A stretch of 64,000 nucleotides of DNA from Ctenosaura bakeri (taxonomy: Eukaryota > Chordata > Lepidosauria > Squamata > Iguanidae): positions 310,001 through 374,000 of the forward strand of contig CAOLHI010000623.1 of NCBI GenBank assembly GCA_948474755.1. The letters are read 5' to 3'. The notes beneath the pieces are model-generated. The model searched no databases. It worked only from the letters and a program-made list of their open reading frames with translations, and was not told the origin of the DNA. This document shows positions 1-10,976 of this stretch, in pieces. Every line of letters begins with the position of its first letter. The first letter of the stretch is position 1. Both the position numbers and the translations under genes were made by a program.

Positions 1-180
1 CAGTTCCCATTGGGGAGGGAGTGGGCAAGCTTGGTGATAATAGTTCAGAGTCTAGTTTAGAGAGATTTTTCTGCTTCAGTTGGAATTGACATTTAATGCC
101 ATGCTCCTCAGGTAGCGCATGTTTCCTAATCATTCTCTTGATCTGCAAGCTGTGAGGCTTTGATGGTGAGCTATGTAGTC

Positions 181-240
181 TATGTAGCTATGTTATGGTT
201 CACTATTAGCTATGTAGCTATGTTATGGTTCACTATTAGA
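181..240. repeat. Two tandem copies of a 30-bp unit
   Basis: A 30-base unit starting TATGTAGCTATGTTATGG is present twice in direct succession, identical except for the last base. A third partial start (CTATGTAGTC) lies just before it. This looks like a recent tandem duplication. Confidence 0.9.
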
Positions 241-1212
241 TCTTGGCAGGGGGATGTTTTTCTTTCCCCGAGAGGGCCAGTAGGACTGTGAGGAGGCAGA
301 CATTAAAAAGACTGAGGTGACTTTGAGAAGAGAGAAAGAGAAAAGGAAAATTCAGTCCAGAGAGTGAAGACAACTGTAGACTTCGTACATGGTACATCCA
401 TCCCACAGATGCTGCCTTATCCTTGCCTAGTTATAACTGCAATGGCAATGCTAGAAGGCAAGAACAATGGTTGTTCTTGCTACAGCCTATCTTGTTCTTC
501 TGGGGGGAAAGTGGTGGGGGGAACACCTTTTTCAAAATGACACCTGTCACCCTGCCATAAACTGTTGCTTGGAGTTTGGGCTCCAGTATGAAAATGCTCC
601 CCCTCCAGCACTTCCAAGTCATGAATCCAAGTTGTGGGCATTTTGTTGAGGGCTCATCAGTGGCCAGGAAGCCACGCTTGGCTCAGTTAGGGTGAGATGA
701 GACGCAAAGAAGCTTTATTTATGGGGAGAGGAGTCTGGGCCCCATACTTGTGCGCCATGGTCTGGGGTATATAGTGCCACTAGTGCTGTGGAAGTGGATG
801 CTTCTGGCATCCTTGCAGCCATGAAAGCTGAGGAGAGTGGGAGGGCATGAGTTTAAGGTTCATGCTGGCTGAAGCAGGAAAGTAAGTGTCTTCTGTTGCA
901 TCTTAATTGAGACTTTTGGCAATCTTATTGAAGCAGGTTAACCTGAGGCATCTGTTCTATATTTGTGCTTGATTACAAGGGTAACATTTTAGGAGAGGTG
1001 AAGTCTAGTGTGCTGGAAACTGGCTGTTAACTGAGGCCCTTTTTCACTTACCTTATCTCAGTAATGGGCCCAGGTCCCACACTTCCCTCATAGCCAGTCT
1101 GATGGGAAAAATGAGGTTGTGTGTATATTCCTCCAGAACTTCTTGGTAGCTGTTCTTAAACTTCCTGACAGCTGCTCCGCTAGGTTGGTCCTGGCTCATG
1201 GACCTTCTTTAG

Positions 1213-1340
1213 ATCAGAGATGGGCAACCTCTGCCCTCCAGAGGTTCCAGACTACAACTCCCATAATCCCTGGGCATTAGTGCTGGCTACAGTTTATTTG
1301 AGCTGGAATTCGAAACTTCTATAGAGTACCAAGTTGTCTC
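1213..1340. repeat. Dispersed DNA-transposon-like repeat (GGGCAACCT / ACTACAACTCCCAT type)
   Basis: It contains the sequence gatgggcaacctctgccctc followed by gactacaactcccataatcc. The same pair of motifs recurs in diverged copies near 20985, 34030 and 45885, so this is a dispersed family. Similar sequences are known as short hAT-like non-autonomous elements in amniotes; that assignment is from memory of the motif, not from alignment. Confidence 0.5.
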
Positions 1341-2493
1341 TCCCTGCTTTAGATAATGTTGTGTCTATGATGAGAGAGCCACTTTTAAGTGCCATTCTGA
1401 AAACCTATCCTCGGAGCAACTCGTAAAATTTGTTTGCCTTCCTGTTCATTTGTACCGAGTTAGCCATTTGTGATATGATGGCTGCTTGAAAGATAGTGCA
1501 GAGAGACAAGTCAGCTTTTTTTCTGGTTTACAGAAGCTTCCCTGACAAGCAGCCTGGGGGTTATTCTTAGTTCACACAGGTGACTAAACAAGGTGGGTAT
1601 TTTACAGGTTTTGTGTTAAGAGGGCAATTCAGAAGGTGAGAATAGCTGTGCTGAACACAGATTTGACCCACACATACAAATGGATTTGTTTAGCATGTCT
1701 GGAAGCCAAGGTCATCTCAAAAGTGACCATTGGCTTTGCTCAGCCTGATTTGCTTTTTAGATGTCTTTACATAATCCTGTACCCAGGCAGAATTTTGGGA
1801 AGGGAGAGGAAGGGAAACCTGGCGTTTACGTGCCGTTTGCAAACGTGTTTCAAGAAGCTCCTTTAGGAAGCAGCTCTGGCTTGGGTGGTAGAGCTTCTTT
1901 TTGAGCCTTAGGTTCTTCAGCCAAGAGCTAATTGAATAAATAGCTGAAGTAGTCTAATACTAACAATCCCCCAGCCAAAGAAAGCACAGAGCTAAAACTA
2001 CTGCAACTCCTTCCTAAGAAGCACTGATCGTGTGTAACTTGGGAGACCTGGAGAATGGTAAGCTCCCTTGTTCTCAGGGCGGGTTTATACTTTATAAATC
2101 ATTTTATGCTTTATAAATCTTTTCACGTGAGCTAATAGCTAAGTGTTTGTTCTTGTAAGCATTGCAAAAGCATGACTTCATGCTTAAAGGTAGTTAGCAT
2201 GAAGGCTGACCCAGTCACATAATATTTTGGCACACTAGTGGCACAACTCAGCATAAAAATGGGCCGAGAATTGTGCTGTGTGCATTGAAATGTGATGGAG
2301 TACATGAGTATTTGCACAGCTAAATACATTACATAGCCCACATAATTTACAGAAGTAGAGTCTTAGGGCAAATTAACTCAGGTACGTCCAATAACATGGG
2401 TTGATTGCCTATTAAGCAAGAGCAGCAGGACTTTTAAAAGTCTCTGAGGTGGACAAGTGTTAATCCACATCATGAACAAATAAGTTTGCTTGC

Positions 2494-2531
2494 TTTACTT
2501 ATTTATTTATTTATTTACTTGTTTGTTTGTT
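2494..2531. repeat. Simple repeat (TTTA)n/(TTTG)n
   Basis: A run of ATTT/TTTA tetramers passes into TTTG tetramers. It is a low-complexity microsatellite. Confidence 0.9.
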
Positions 2532-3650
2532 GATTTTTTTACCGTATCTTTTTCCTAAGATGGGATTCAGAAATGTACTACAGCAGGTTTTGAGTAACTG
2601 TATTTCAGCAAACATGTTTAGTTATAAATAAAGTGAGAAGCACTACCCACACACTGCTTATTACAGAATAGTCTCATTCTGTTCCCCACTTACTAACCTC
2701 AAAGAGACTTCTGTCTATGGTCCTTATGTCTGATCTTGCTGTTAATGTAGTGACTGCAGGAACAGTTGTGGGCAGGGACCCCTGTAGAAATGGAACTGCT
2801 GTGTCAATCTGAGTGCCTTAGAAGAAAGGTTATTTAACTTTTCCAAAGTAGATAAGAAGTAGATAGACACATTGGCTTGTGTGGTAGGAAGGATACTTTC
2901 TGTGCCCTTTGGAGCCATAAGTGGGCATAAACAGGCTGTTTTACATAGTAATTGATGTTGCAGTACTGTTGGCATCATCTGAAAGAAGATATCACTTACA
3001 AAGGAGGTTCATACATTTAGAATAGCCTTGGTAGCAGCCGTAAGTGAGGGCACCAGTAGCTCTGCCCTTGGAGGGTCAGGTCTCAGAAATCACACTGAAC
3101 TTTACATCACTGATGGCAACTGGTGGAATTTGAATTTATATAAATTTCCCTCTTTGCGTATTCTTTTGTTACAAGAATACCCTTTAAGGTGTTTGAGGCA
3201 TATTTGTCATATTTTTAGGGCTCTTCCTAGGATTTTAGCCCCAGGAGAGGATAAAGTGGCTTAATAAAGGCCCCTCCTATGTCTCATACACCTAAGGGTG
3301 TGTGCAAAATGTAGGAGTTTCACTTTTAGTGAAAAAAAAAATCAATGTTTGAAGTGCCTCAAAAATGACCTCTACTTTCTGCACCTCAGCTTCAGAGACA
3401 TTTGAGTTGCTACTAAAATCCAGCATAAATTTTGAGATGAGTCTTCCTTCTCTCAAGTTGCCAGCTTGTGAGAAGCTGGGAAGAATGTAGTCTTCTTCTT
3501 TGCCTTGACACAGGTTCTACAACTGTACCTTCACCACGAGCCCAGCAGTGCTGCACTGTGCTCTCTTAATTAAATGCAAAGTTGGAATTAGGAAGAGATC
3601 TTCAGTTATGATTCTAGGGCATTCACTGGCTGGCAAAGAAGCGGGGAGGG

Positions 3651-3684
3651 GAGAGAGAGAGAGGGAGAGAGAGAGAGAGAGAGA
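3651..3684. repeat. (GA)n microsatellite
   Basis: A GA dinucleotide run with one GAGG interruption, preceded by a G-rich purine stretch. The purine tract extends over about 45 bases. Confidence 0.95.
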
Positions 3685-5249
3685 TTCACTCAGCAGGGGA
3701 GAGAAGTTTGCAGACTTCTGGTTATGGAGTGCAGGAACTTGGGATGTTGTATAGATAATTATAATGAGAATGAAAAAAATGGATAGAGATTCAAGACTGA
3801 AATGTGAGCTAGGTACGTTGCTTTAAAAACTCATTTTTCTCTGAGTCAGAGTTGTTAAAAGTACACTTCTTTTGAATTTTATTAAGATCACCGTGGTTCC
3901 AATCAGTCTGCTAATTGGGTTGCAATCAACTAATACTTGTAAACATTGGTGAGTTGTTCAGTTACACTAACAGGTTTCTCAGTCTCATTGTTATGAAGAA
4001 TAGGGCCATACACTCCTTCAGATTTATTTGCTTTTCCTAACTTGCAGCCAGGGGAAAACTTTTTTATGAGAACTTGAAACTTCACATGCTTCACACTGAA
4101 CACTGGTTGATCATATTGAAGCCAACAGTTTATTGTCCCTCTGATAATGTGGGTTTTATTTTATTTTATTTTTTGCTCCTAGAAATCTCTAGTTAGCATG
4201 GTGTAGGAGATTCTGAGAGTTATAGTTGAAAAAAAAAATTTTTAAGCTCTGCCCAGAAATGAGGTATGCTTTTCTACTTAGTTCCATGAGACTAAGCATG
4301 GGAAAGCATGTTTGGTATTGCTGGCACAAGAGGGAACTGAATGCAGGCTTAGGAAACTCTGATTTTTGCCATGACTGTGTCTAGTTGGCCCTTGTCCAAG
4401 GCCTCATGTCTATCACTGTCTCTCTGTTTATTGTCATGTTCCTATAGTTGGCTTGGAACAAGGAACCAAGCTTCTTTCTGTGGTAAACTTACATATGTTG
4501 CTGTGTAGACTAATGAGAAGCTTGGGAAGAGTTCAGGTCAAGTGCTAAAACCTCAACAGAACTGAATGGAAACATTCTCTGTTCTCATAGGAAAAGAATC
4601 TCATTCAAATTAGGAGTACTTAGTATTTATATTGTGCTTTTCCTCAGTACTCAAATAATCTTTCCCATTAATTTAGTAATCCTTGCAACATCCCAGTAAG
4701 GCAACCCGTATTGCAGGTTGAGGGATATACCTGAGAGATCACTTGCTTACATAAAGCCACCCTGTTGACTTCACAAATTGGGTGTGGTTTGACCGAGGAC
4801 TTCCCAGCGACTGATCACACTCATAATTGTTATGGTAGTTTGATAAAAGTTATGATCAGTTCCTAATATTCTTACTGGGTTCTGTTAGAAGAAAGATATA
4901 ATGATTATGGTGGCTATCCAAGAATTTGGGTTATATTTCTTGTTGCAAAACTAGCATCCTTTTATGGCTCAGTTTCTGTGCACCTCAGAGTTTTCTAAAT
5001 TGATTGGGTGGGATAGCACTGCTTTGCCTTCTTGGGAGTGCTACATGATGCTACAAGAAGGTACATGAGATTTTTTTGTATCATATTATCTGGAAATCTT
5101 CGGTGTGCAGCTTATAACATAGCCGTTGATGTAACTTATTTTAGATTAAAATCTTTATTTTAATATAAAATAAGTTGGTGAGCGCTGAATCTTCTGCTAC
5201 GTTTCTAAGTGGGGATTTCAGGTTGAACCTGTACCATTTTTCAGTTATT

Positions 5250-5320
5250 TAAAATATTTATACCCCACTTTCTTGCCAGAACATCTGCCAAAGCAGAGTA
5301 CAGATCAATAAATACAAGAG
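5250..5320. repeat. Possible old LINE 3'-end fragment
   Basis: The phrase tatttataccccactttctt resembles the 'tatttataccccgcctttc' segment common at the 3' ends of L2/CR1-like LINEs in reptiles. The rest is too diverged to place. Confidence 0.3.
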
Positions 5321-7154
5321 AGCTTGTGCTGTCAGGGTTATGATCTGGAAGGAGATGACACAGAAGGAAAAGGTGATGGGGATGGGGAGGAAAACAGGAA
5401 GACTCAGACCATGAGTTCTTATAATGATTTGTGCTACGGGAACAGGCCACTCGATTTCTTTTTTTAAAAAGCCCTGACAGATTTCAAGAAATAGCCTGGA
5501 GGCCTAACTTCCCTTCAGATTCCTGTAATACTGTAGTACGTCATTGGTTTCATAGGGTGGGGCCTTGGCCTTCTAGCATTTAATTGAAATCTACAGACTT
5601 CATGTTACTTCGGCCACTACAGGTAAGGCTGGTTAAAGCAGTAGCAAGTTGAATTGTCAGCTCTGCATTGTCTGTTGTTTCGGCAGATCTTACATGAGAA
5701 ACACCAGGCTACTGTATGCAGAATTTGTCCTTTCTGTTCCTCCAATGTACAGCAGACTTTACCTTATTGCTGTGCCACCAGCAACCAATGATAGAATGAT
5801 GGAGGAAAGACTCAGCACAGTGATATTAGGAGTTGGGGTACATCACACAAAATGATATTGTGGACCTGGCATTGATTGGGCAACAATAGCAGCCTGATGC
5901 TTATGTTTCTAGTAGTCAGAAGGGATGTTGATTTGGGTTTGGACTGCAGTGCCAGGAGTAATTTAATCTTTACTCACATGCTTTTTTTTTAAAAAAAATA
6001 AAATCATACATACATTCATTCACACATACACACACACGTACCACAGCCGCTAAAGGGCACAACATACTGCTGTTTCCCTCCAAGGTTAAACCATGCTATT
6101 ACCCATGTGTTTTGCTTTATGGAGCAAATAACAGGTTTTTCTTTTGGGGTGGGGAGGGTTAATTCCCCATTTTAACAGAACAATGTGATACTCCTCTCCT
6201 TGTGATGTGGCACTGGAACTTACTCCTTCCATTCAAGACTACTATTAGCATTTCTCAAAGCTCTGTAAATGATCCAGTTCATGGATTTCCAGCATCACAT
6301 GTAATTTGGCCCTAAATTAGAGATGTAAAAACATACTCACCCGTCTTTCCTTCCCTCTCATTTGCTCTCTCACCTGTCTGTCCTCATGCTTGTTACAAGC
6401 TGATGTGGCAGTGTTCTGTTGTTCCTTTGCCAATATTTTGTCCACACCCATAAACAGAATTTTAAGCCAGGTCCAACCTATTAAACAAAGCCTTGACTTT
6501 TGTAGCTGTTGGACAGGTAGGAGCCAGAAGGCAGTGCTAGAGGCATTTGGAAGGCACTGCAGCTGCTGTTGAAACAGTAAAAGCTGTATGCAACTGCTGA
6601 ATTGAGAAGCTGAGCAGCAAAAGCAATCAGTAAGCTATTACTGGAGGAAGAGATAAAAAAGATCTCATTGAGCTGACAATATGGTTTAGGAAATACTCCA
6701 GATATGGTACCTTTTCTTCCCAGCCCATTCCCACATTTCATTGTTGCTGCTTCTGTATGAACTGGAAATCCAAGATTTGACAGAGGTGACTGTAACAATC
6801 CAATGCTTGTGTGATCTTCATAGTTGCAACGTATTACCTGGCAGCCCATCCTTACTGAGTTCATTTTTACTCCAGAACTCTGTGGAGCTACTCATTCTAT
6901 AAGTATTTCATAGATAAGTTTCATTACATTGAAGTCAGAAGCAGTTTGATGTTCTGCTTTGGTTTGAATAATGATACCAAATACAGATTTTACTGTGGCT
7001 TTTTGATATTGTTCATCAACCCGTTCACCAAATGACAGATTTAGCGATCCAATGATAATTTGATTAGCACAGGAGCCAAAGCCTAATTGCCAAAATGGAT
7101 ATCTGCTAGCACTTTATCGGAAATGCTACCAACAGAGTAACCTTTATAAATCTG

Positions 7155-7360
7155 TGTTACTCTGAATCAGTATGCGGAAGGGTCTTGCAGTACCCTTGAC
7201 GCTAGAGAAAGAAGTTGGTGGCATAAGCTTTATGGACTTAAGACTACTTCATTAGATGCATCTGATGAAGTAGTTTTAAGTCTATGAAAGCTTGTGCTAC
7301 TAACTTCTTCCTCTTAGTCTCAAAGGTGCTACAAGATCCCTTTGCACTCTGTAACTCTAT
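7155..7360. repeat. Palindromic repeat: two head-to-head copies of a LINE/SINE-tail sequence
   Basis: Two arms of about 90-100 bases meet at AGATGCATCT (centre 7258/7259). The right arm reads gatgaagtagttttaagtct, then tgaaagcttgtgctac and tctcaaaggtgctacaaga. The left arm is its diverged reverse complement. The right-arm motif (TGATGAAGT..AAGCTT..GGTGCTACAAGA) is a widespread reptilian repeat tail, and a related single copy lies at 57470-57555. It may be a palindromic MITE or an inverted double insertion. Confidence 0.75.
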
Positions 7361-8123
7361 TGAGAGATGTAGATGGAGAAACATGTTAAAGATACCTAAG
7401 TGTTAAGGTACTTCCACCTCTTAGCAGAAACAAGAGAAAGAAATAGGAAGAAGCAATATCTTTATCCTTATGTATCACAGTGTTATGAATGGACTATAAT
7501 TGCCATATATTTTCAAAGATGATGTGTGGTTTTGGAAGTCACTAAGAGTTAAATGTTACTTACAAAATACAATTGTTTGGAGGTGGATTTATCCCCAAGT
7601 ATACTTTGCTTTAATATTTGATTGCAGGAGAAGGGAGCAGAAGGGAAAATTTCCTTTCAAACTGCTTTGTTTCACTGTCGCCTCCAGTGAGCATTCAGAC
7701 AAGAGCTGCTAACAGGCAGTTCAGCTTGTGGCTCAGCTTCCATGAGAAAGGGCTCCGATTGTAGAATTCCTTTGATTTTCAGGCTGCTCAGAGTCTTTGT
7801 GATTGTGTGTTTCTGGACATTGTGTCCAGGACTCGTCAGCAACTGTAATTGGAAGATCTGTTTGTTCACTGGGACTTTTACCAGAATGTATAGTTGGAGC
7901 ACCAGCTGGTTTATTTTTCCCTTCAGCTCTGAGAGTTTGAGTTCTCTCCCTTTCTCTTTATTGTTTTCATTCATAACACCTCATCTGCATGTGCCTGAAC
8001 CTTCAAGGCAGAATCTATTTGTACTGGTAATAATTCAGCTCTTGCTTGGCTAAAACTTGTTTGCCAAAAAACAAAACAAAATGAGAAAACAAAACAACAC
8101 TTTAACAAAGTCTCTCTGTCTCT

Positions 8124-8144
8124 CACACACGCGCGCGCGCGCAC
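8124..8144. repeat. Alternating purine-pyrimidine tract (CA)n(CG)n
   Basis: CACACAC runs directly into GCGCGCGCGCGCAC, about 21 bases of strict alternation with a CG core. It is followed by ACCGACACCCCCCC. Such tracts can adopt Z-DNA in vitro; no function can be read from sequence alone. Confidence 0.9.
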
Positions 8145-10394
8145 CGACACCCCCCCACACACCAAGGTCTTTTTAAGTTCCCAAAGCATTCATAGTCCTA
8201 AATAACAAATATTGACAAAAATCCTGCAGAAGGGCCAAAGAGAGAACTCAGCACAGCACATATCTTTCTGAGTCACAACCTGGAGTTTGCACACATTTAA
8301 TTCTGATCTGCCCAACTTGTACATCTACAAAGCCAATGCAGGTCACAGACTACATATTGTGGCCTGCCAAGTACTTGACATACCCCCTTTGAATTAACAG
8401 CTGAGAGCTTTATTGAGTCTTTGATGAGCCTGATGAGTATAGAGATCTCTTTCAGAGCTACCTTAAAAAGAAGGGTTCTCAGACCCTGCCATTCCTATCT
8501 CTTCACCAAACTTGCCATTATACCAACTGAAGCAAACAGGATTTTATGTATTTATAACATTTGCACCCCACATAACATACATTTGTTTTTATGGTTTAGT
8601 TGTAGGTAGAAAGAGATTGTCAGCATTGAGGAGGAGCATTGTCAAATTGTGTGGTGCTTTCTAATTTTTAAAAGGAAAATCTTATTTGTTATATTTAAAC
8701 AGATAGATATACTAGTAATAATGTCCGGTGGTTAGACAAAATCCTAAAATTAGCAGGCAGAGAAACAATTAACAAATTAAATTCTGAAACTTAGCTTCTT
8801 CCCTGTCAGCTCCAAATCTGTTAGAGGGAAGAACATGATCACTGTCTTGAAATTTAATAGCTACAGCCCTGAACAATTGGGAGAACTTCATGTCAGACCT
8901 AGAAAAATGGTGCTTAAAAGTAGAACTTAACTGTATGACTTGTTCCCTTCCAGTTTTTCAGAGCCTTCTCCAGGAAACCTGAGGATGGCATAAGACTCTA
9001 CCGTATGTATACTGAAATTATTTCCTACCAAAGTTAGAATCTTGCTAGTGAGTTGGTGACTGGAGTTTGATTTATCAAGCTGGGTGAACCGAGAGGGAAC
9101 TAAATGGTTCCTTTCATATCCTCCACCTGATGAAGCAGACAAATATGGAGGAATTGTAGGGCTGTGAGCATCAAAGCTGGGGTTGGCTTTATTATAGTTG
9201 TTACATGAGGCACAGTGTCATCAAAATTAGCCACTCCCTCCCCTCCTCAGCCCAGTGCAAACTCACACACCCCAAATGTCAGCTTACCCTTCCTCTTACA
9301 ATCAGCAGCCTGGGGCCAATTCACACTTTTATTTTTGGGTGGTGAGATTCATATTCAGTTCATAGATTTTGCTTAAAAAAATACCCAATGATGAGCGATG
9401 AGGATGAGGACCGGAGCGGTCCTGAGCAACTTTTTAAGAAAAGAAGGTGTGATGGGGTTCTTGCATTGGATAAAAAAATATGTACATCTGGATGTTTGTG
9501 TGTGTCATTGCTTGCAGTGGTGCATGTTTTGTACTTACTTTGAAAACTGTGAGCTTGACCCATGGGCAGCTGGGCGCATCTTCTCTGGACATTTCTGTTT
9601 CTCTAAGATCTAGATCAACAGGTGTAGTTCTGTGAAGGAATCTAAGCATCTCTAAGAAAGAATTCTCTGTTCCCTCATCAAATTACAGAGTATACACACT
9701 ATGGTATGAGAGTGAAAAGAGAAGGGGCACCAGAAAATTGAAACATTCCCAAGGAGCATAGCTTAAAATTGGTAATAAAAAGTAGGAGTTCTTTACTGCA
9801 ACGGAGCACACCTTTTTTGGCCTTGGGTCTCATTGTTGCCTGGAGCTACATGTGCAAACGTTCAGCCTTCCCCCCACAGTTCGGTATGCACACACATGCA
9901 TAAGTACACAGACAAAGAAACACTTTGCCTTTACGCTTCACAGCGTGCAATTCCCCCATCCCCAGATCTCATTGTGGATCTCTGCTGAGTTCTTGGGCAG
10001 TTGAGAGAGACTTGCTTCTCCCTTCCCTACCCTGCAGTATGATCTCCAATGAAATGTGTATGCAAAACCCCGTCCCCACAATGAATTAAGTGGAGAATGC
10101 TTCTGTGACTGTCTTCTAGTGGAGTATTTTTCTCATATCCAGGCAATGTGTATTTGCCTCTTGATTCTCAAATTTGGATCATGGACCCCACCCTTATCAA
10201 GGTTTGTTGTGAGATGTCTACTCAGGGTCATGTGTCCAAACTTTCTTTCTTGACAAAGTTGAGTAATTTAAAGAATAGTCTTTATATCCCAAACTTGGAG
10301 CTGATGTTATTGAAATGTAACCCAGAGCTTAGAGAAATTAATTTTTTGGACTGTGTCTTCCAGGGTCCTCCACTCAGCAGAGCCACTGATTCCC

Positions 10395-10500
10395 AAAGTA
10401 GGGTCCTCAGGTGGTATTGGACTGCAACTCACAGAACTTCTGACCATTGGCCATCCTGCTCTGGGCTTTTGGTAGCTGAAATCCCATAGCATCTGGTGAC
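10395..10500. repeat. Possible diverged dispersed repeat (ACTGCAACTCACAGAA type)
   Basis: Resembles the ACTACAACTCCCATAAT family seen elsewhere in the window, including an inverted echo tagctgaaatcccatagc. It is diverged and only weakly supported. Confidence 0.3.
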
Positions 10501-10873
10501 CCCAGTTTGCCAGCCAGGAAGCAAGAAGGGTTTGCTGCTGAGTTCCTACCTTGCAAACCAATACTTAGAGCAGCCAAGCAAAACAAGAATAGATGGGGTT
10601 CCACAAAAAAACAAACAAACAACAACAACAAAAAATCTTTAACATGTAGTGATACACATGTGCATCTATTTCACACCTTTAACCTGCTGATCAGACAGTA
10701 GGTACAGTTGCTTTACGTATAAAGAGAATCATTTTAAGCTTTATGCTTCAAGGATAATGATCCCTCAGAATTTAGCCTGGTAGAAACTACAGCTGGAAAG
10801 CATTCTTATTCACATGTGGAGAAGCAATTTAATTTGTTGAATTAATTATGATAAACTTTTATTTTCTGCACAG

Positions 10874-10976
10874 ATCATGGGGATGACATTCAGAGCCTCA
10901 GAGAATCCATAATCACCTCACTAGAGAGGCATGAAAAAGTGTGGCCTCCTGCCTGCCCACCTCTGGAGCCAATCAG
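10874..10976 (+). CDS. QSOX1: QSOX1 exon 4: end of thioredoxin domain 1
   Basis: The acceptor is ttttctgcacag and the donor is gtaact. The first two bases (AT) finish a codon from exon 3. The translation reads [20 protein letters not shown] followed by [13 protein letters not shown], and the last two bases (AG) pair with the first base of the next exon to give Ser. The [10 protein letters not shown] segment is a QSOX1 hallmark at the junction between the two thioredoxin domains. The exon is 103 nt (2 + 33 codons + 2). It is too short and lacks an ATG in frame, so it is easily missed by ORF finding. Confidence 0.92.

Larger units (their letters stand above)
1..10873 (+). other. QSOX1: Probable intron 3 of QSOX1 (or 5' part of the gene), no exon found
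   Basis: This stretch precedes the first recognisable QSOX1 exon. I searched by eye for exons 1-3: a signal peptide followed by WCGHC, the DCA..N..C..F..GFPT segment, and the FFKAF-like segment ending in phase 1. None was found. The sequence is AT-rich and non-coding in character, with short ORFs only. It holds a 30-bp tandem duplication near its start, simple repeats, a large palindromic repeat at 7155-7360 and scattered old repeat fragments, listed separately. Because the first visible exon needs two bases to complete a codon, at least one exon must lie further 5'. Calling this intron 3 rests on the 12-exon layout known for QSOX1. Confidence 0.6.

Noticed and set aside
6481..6864. 127-codon minus-strand open frame
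   Set aside because: No family motif, no splice context and no codon-like pattern; I regard it as a chance ORF.
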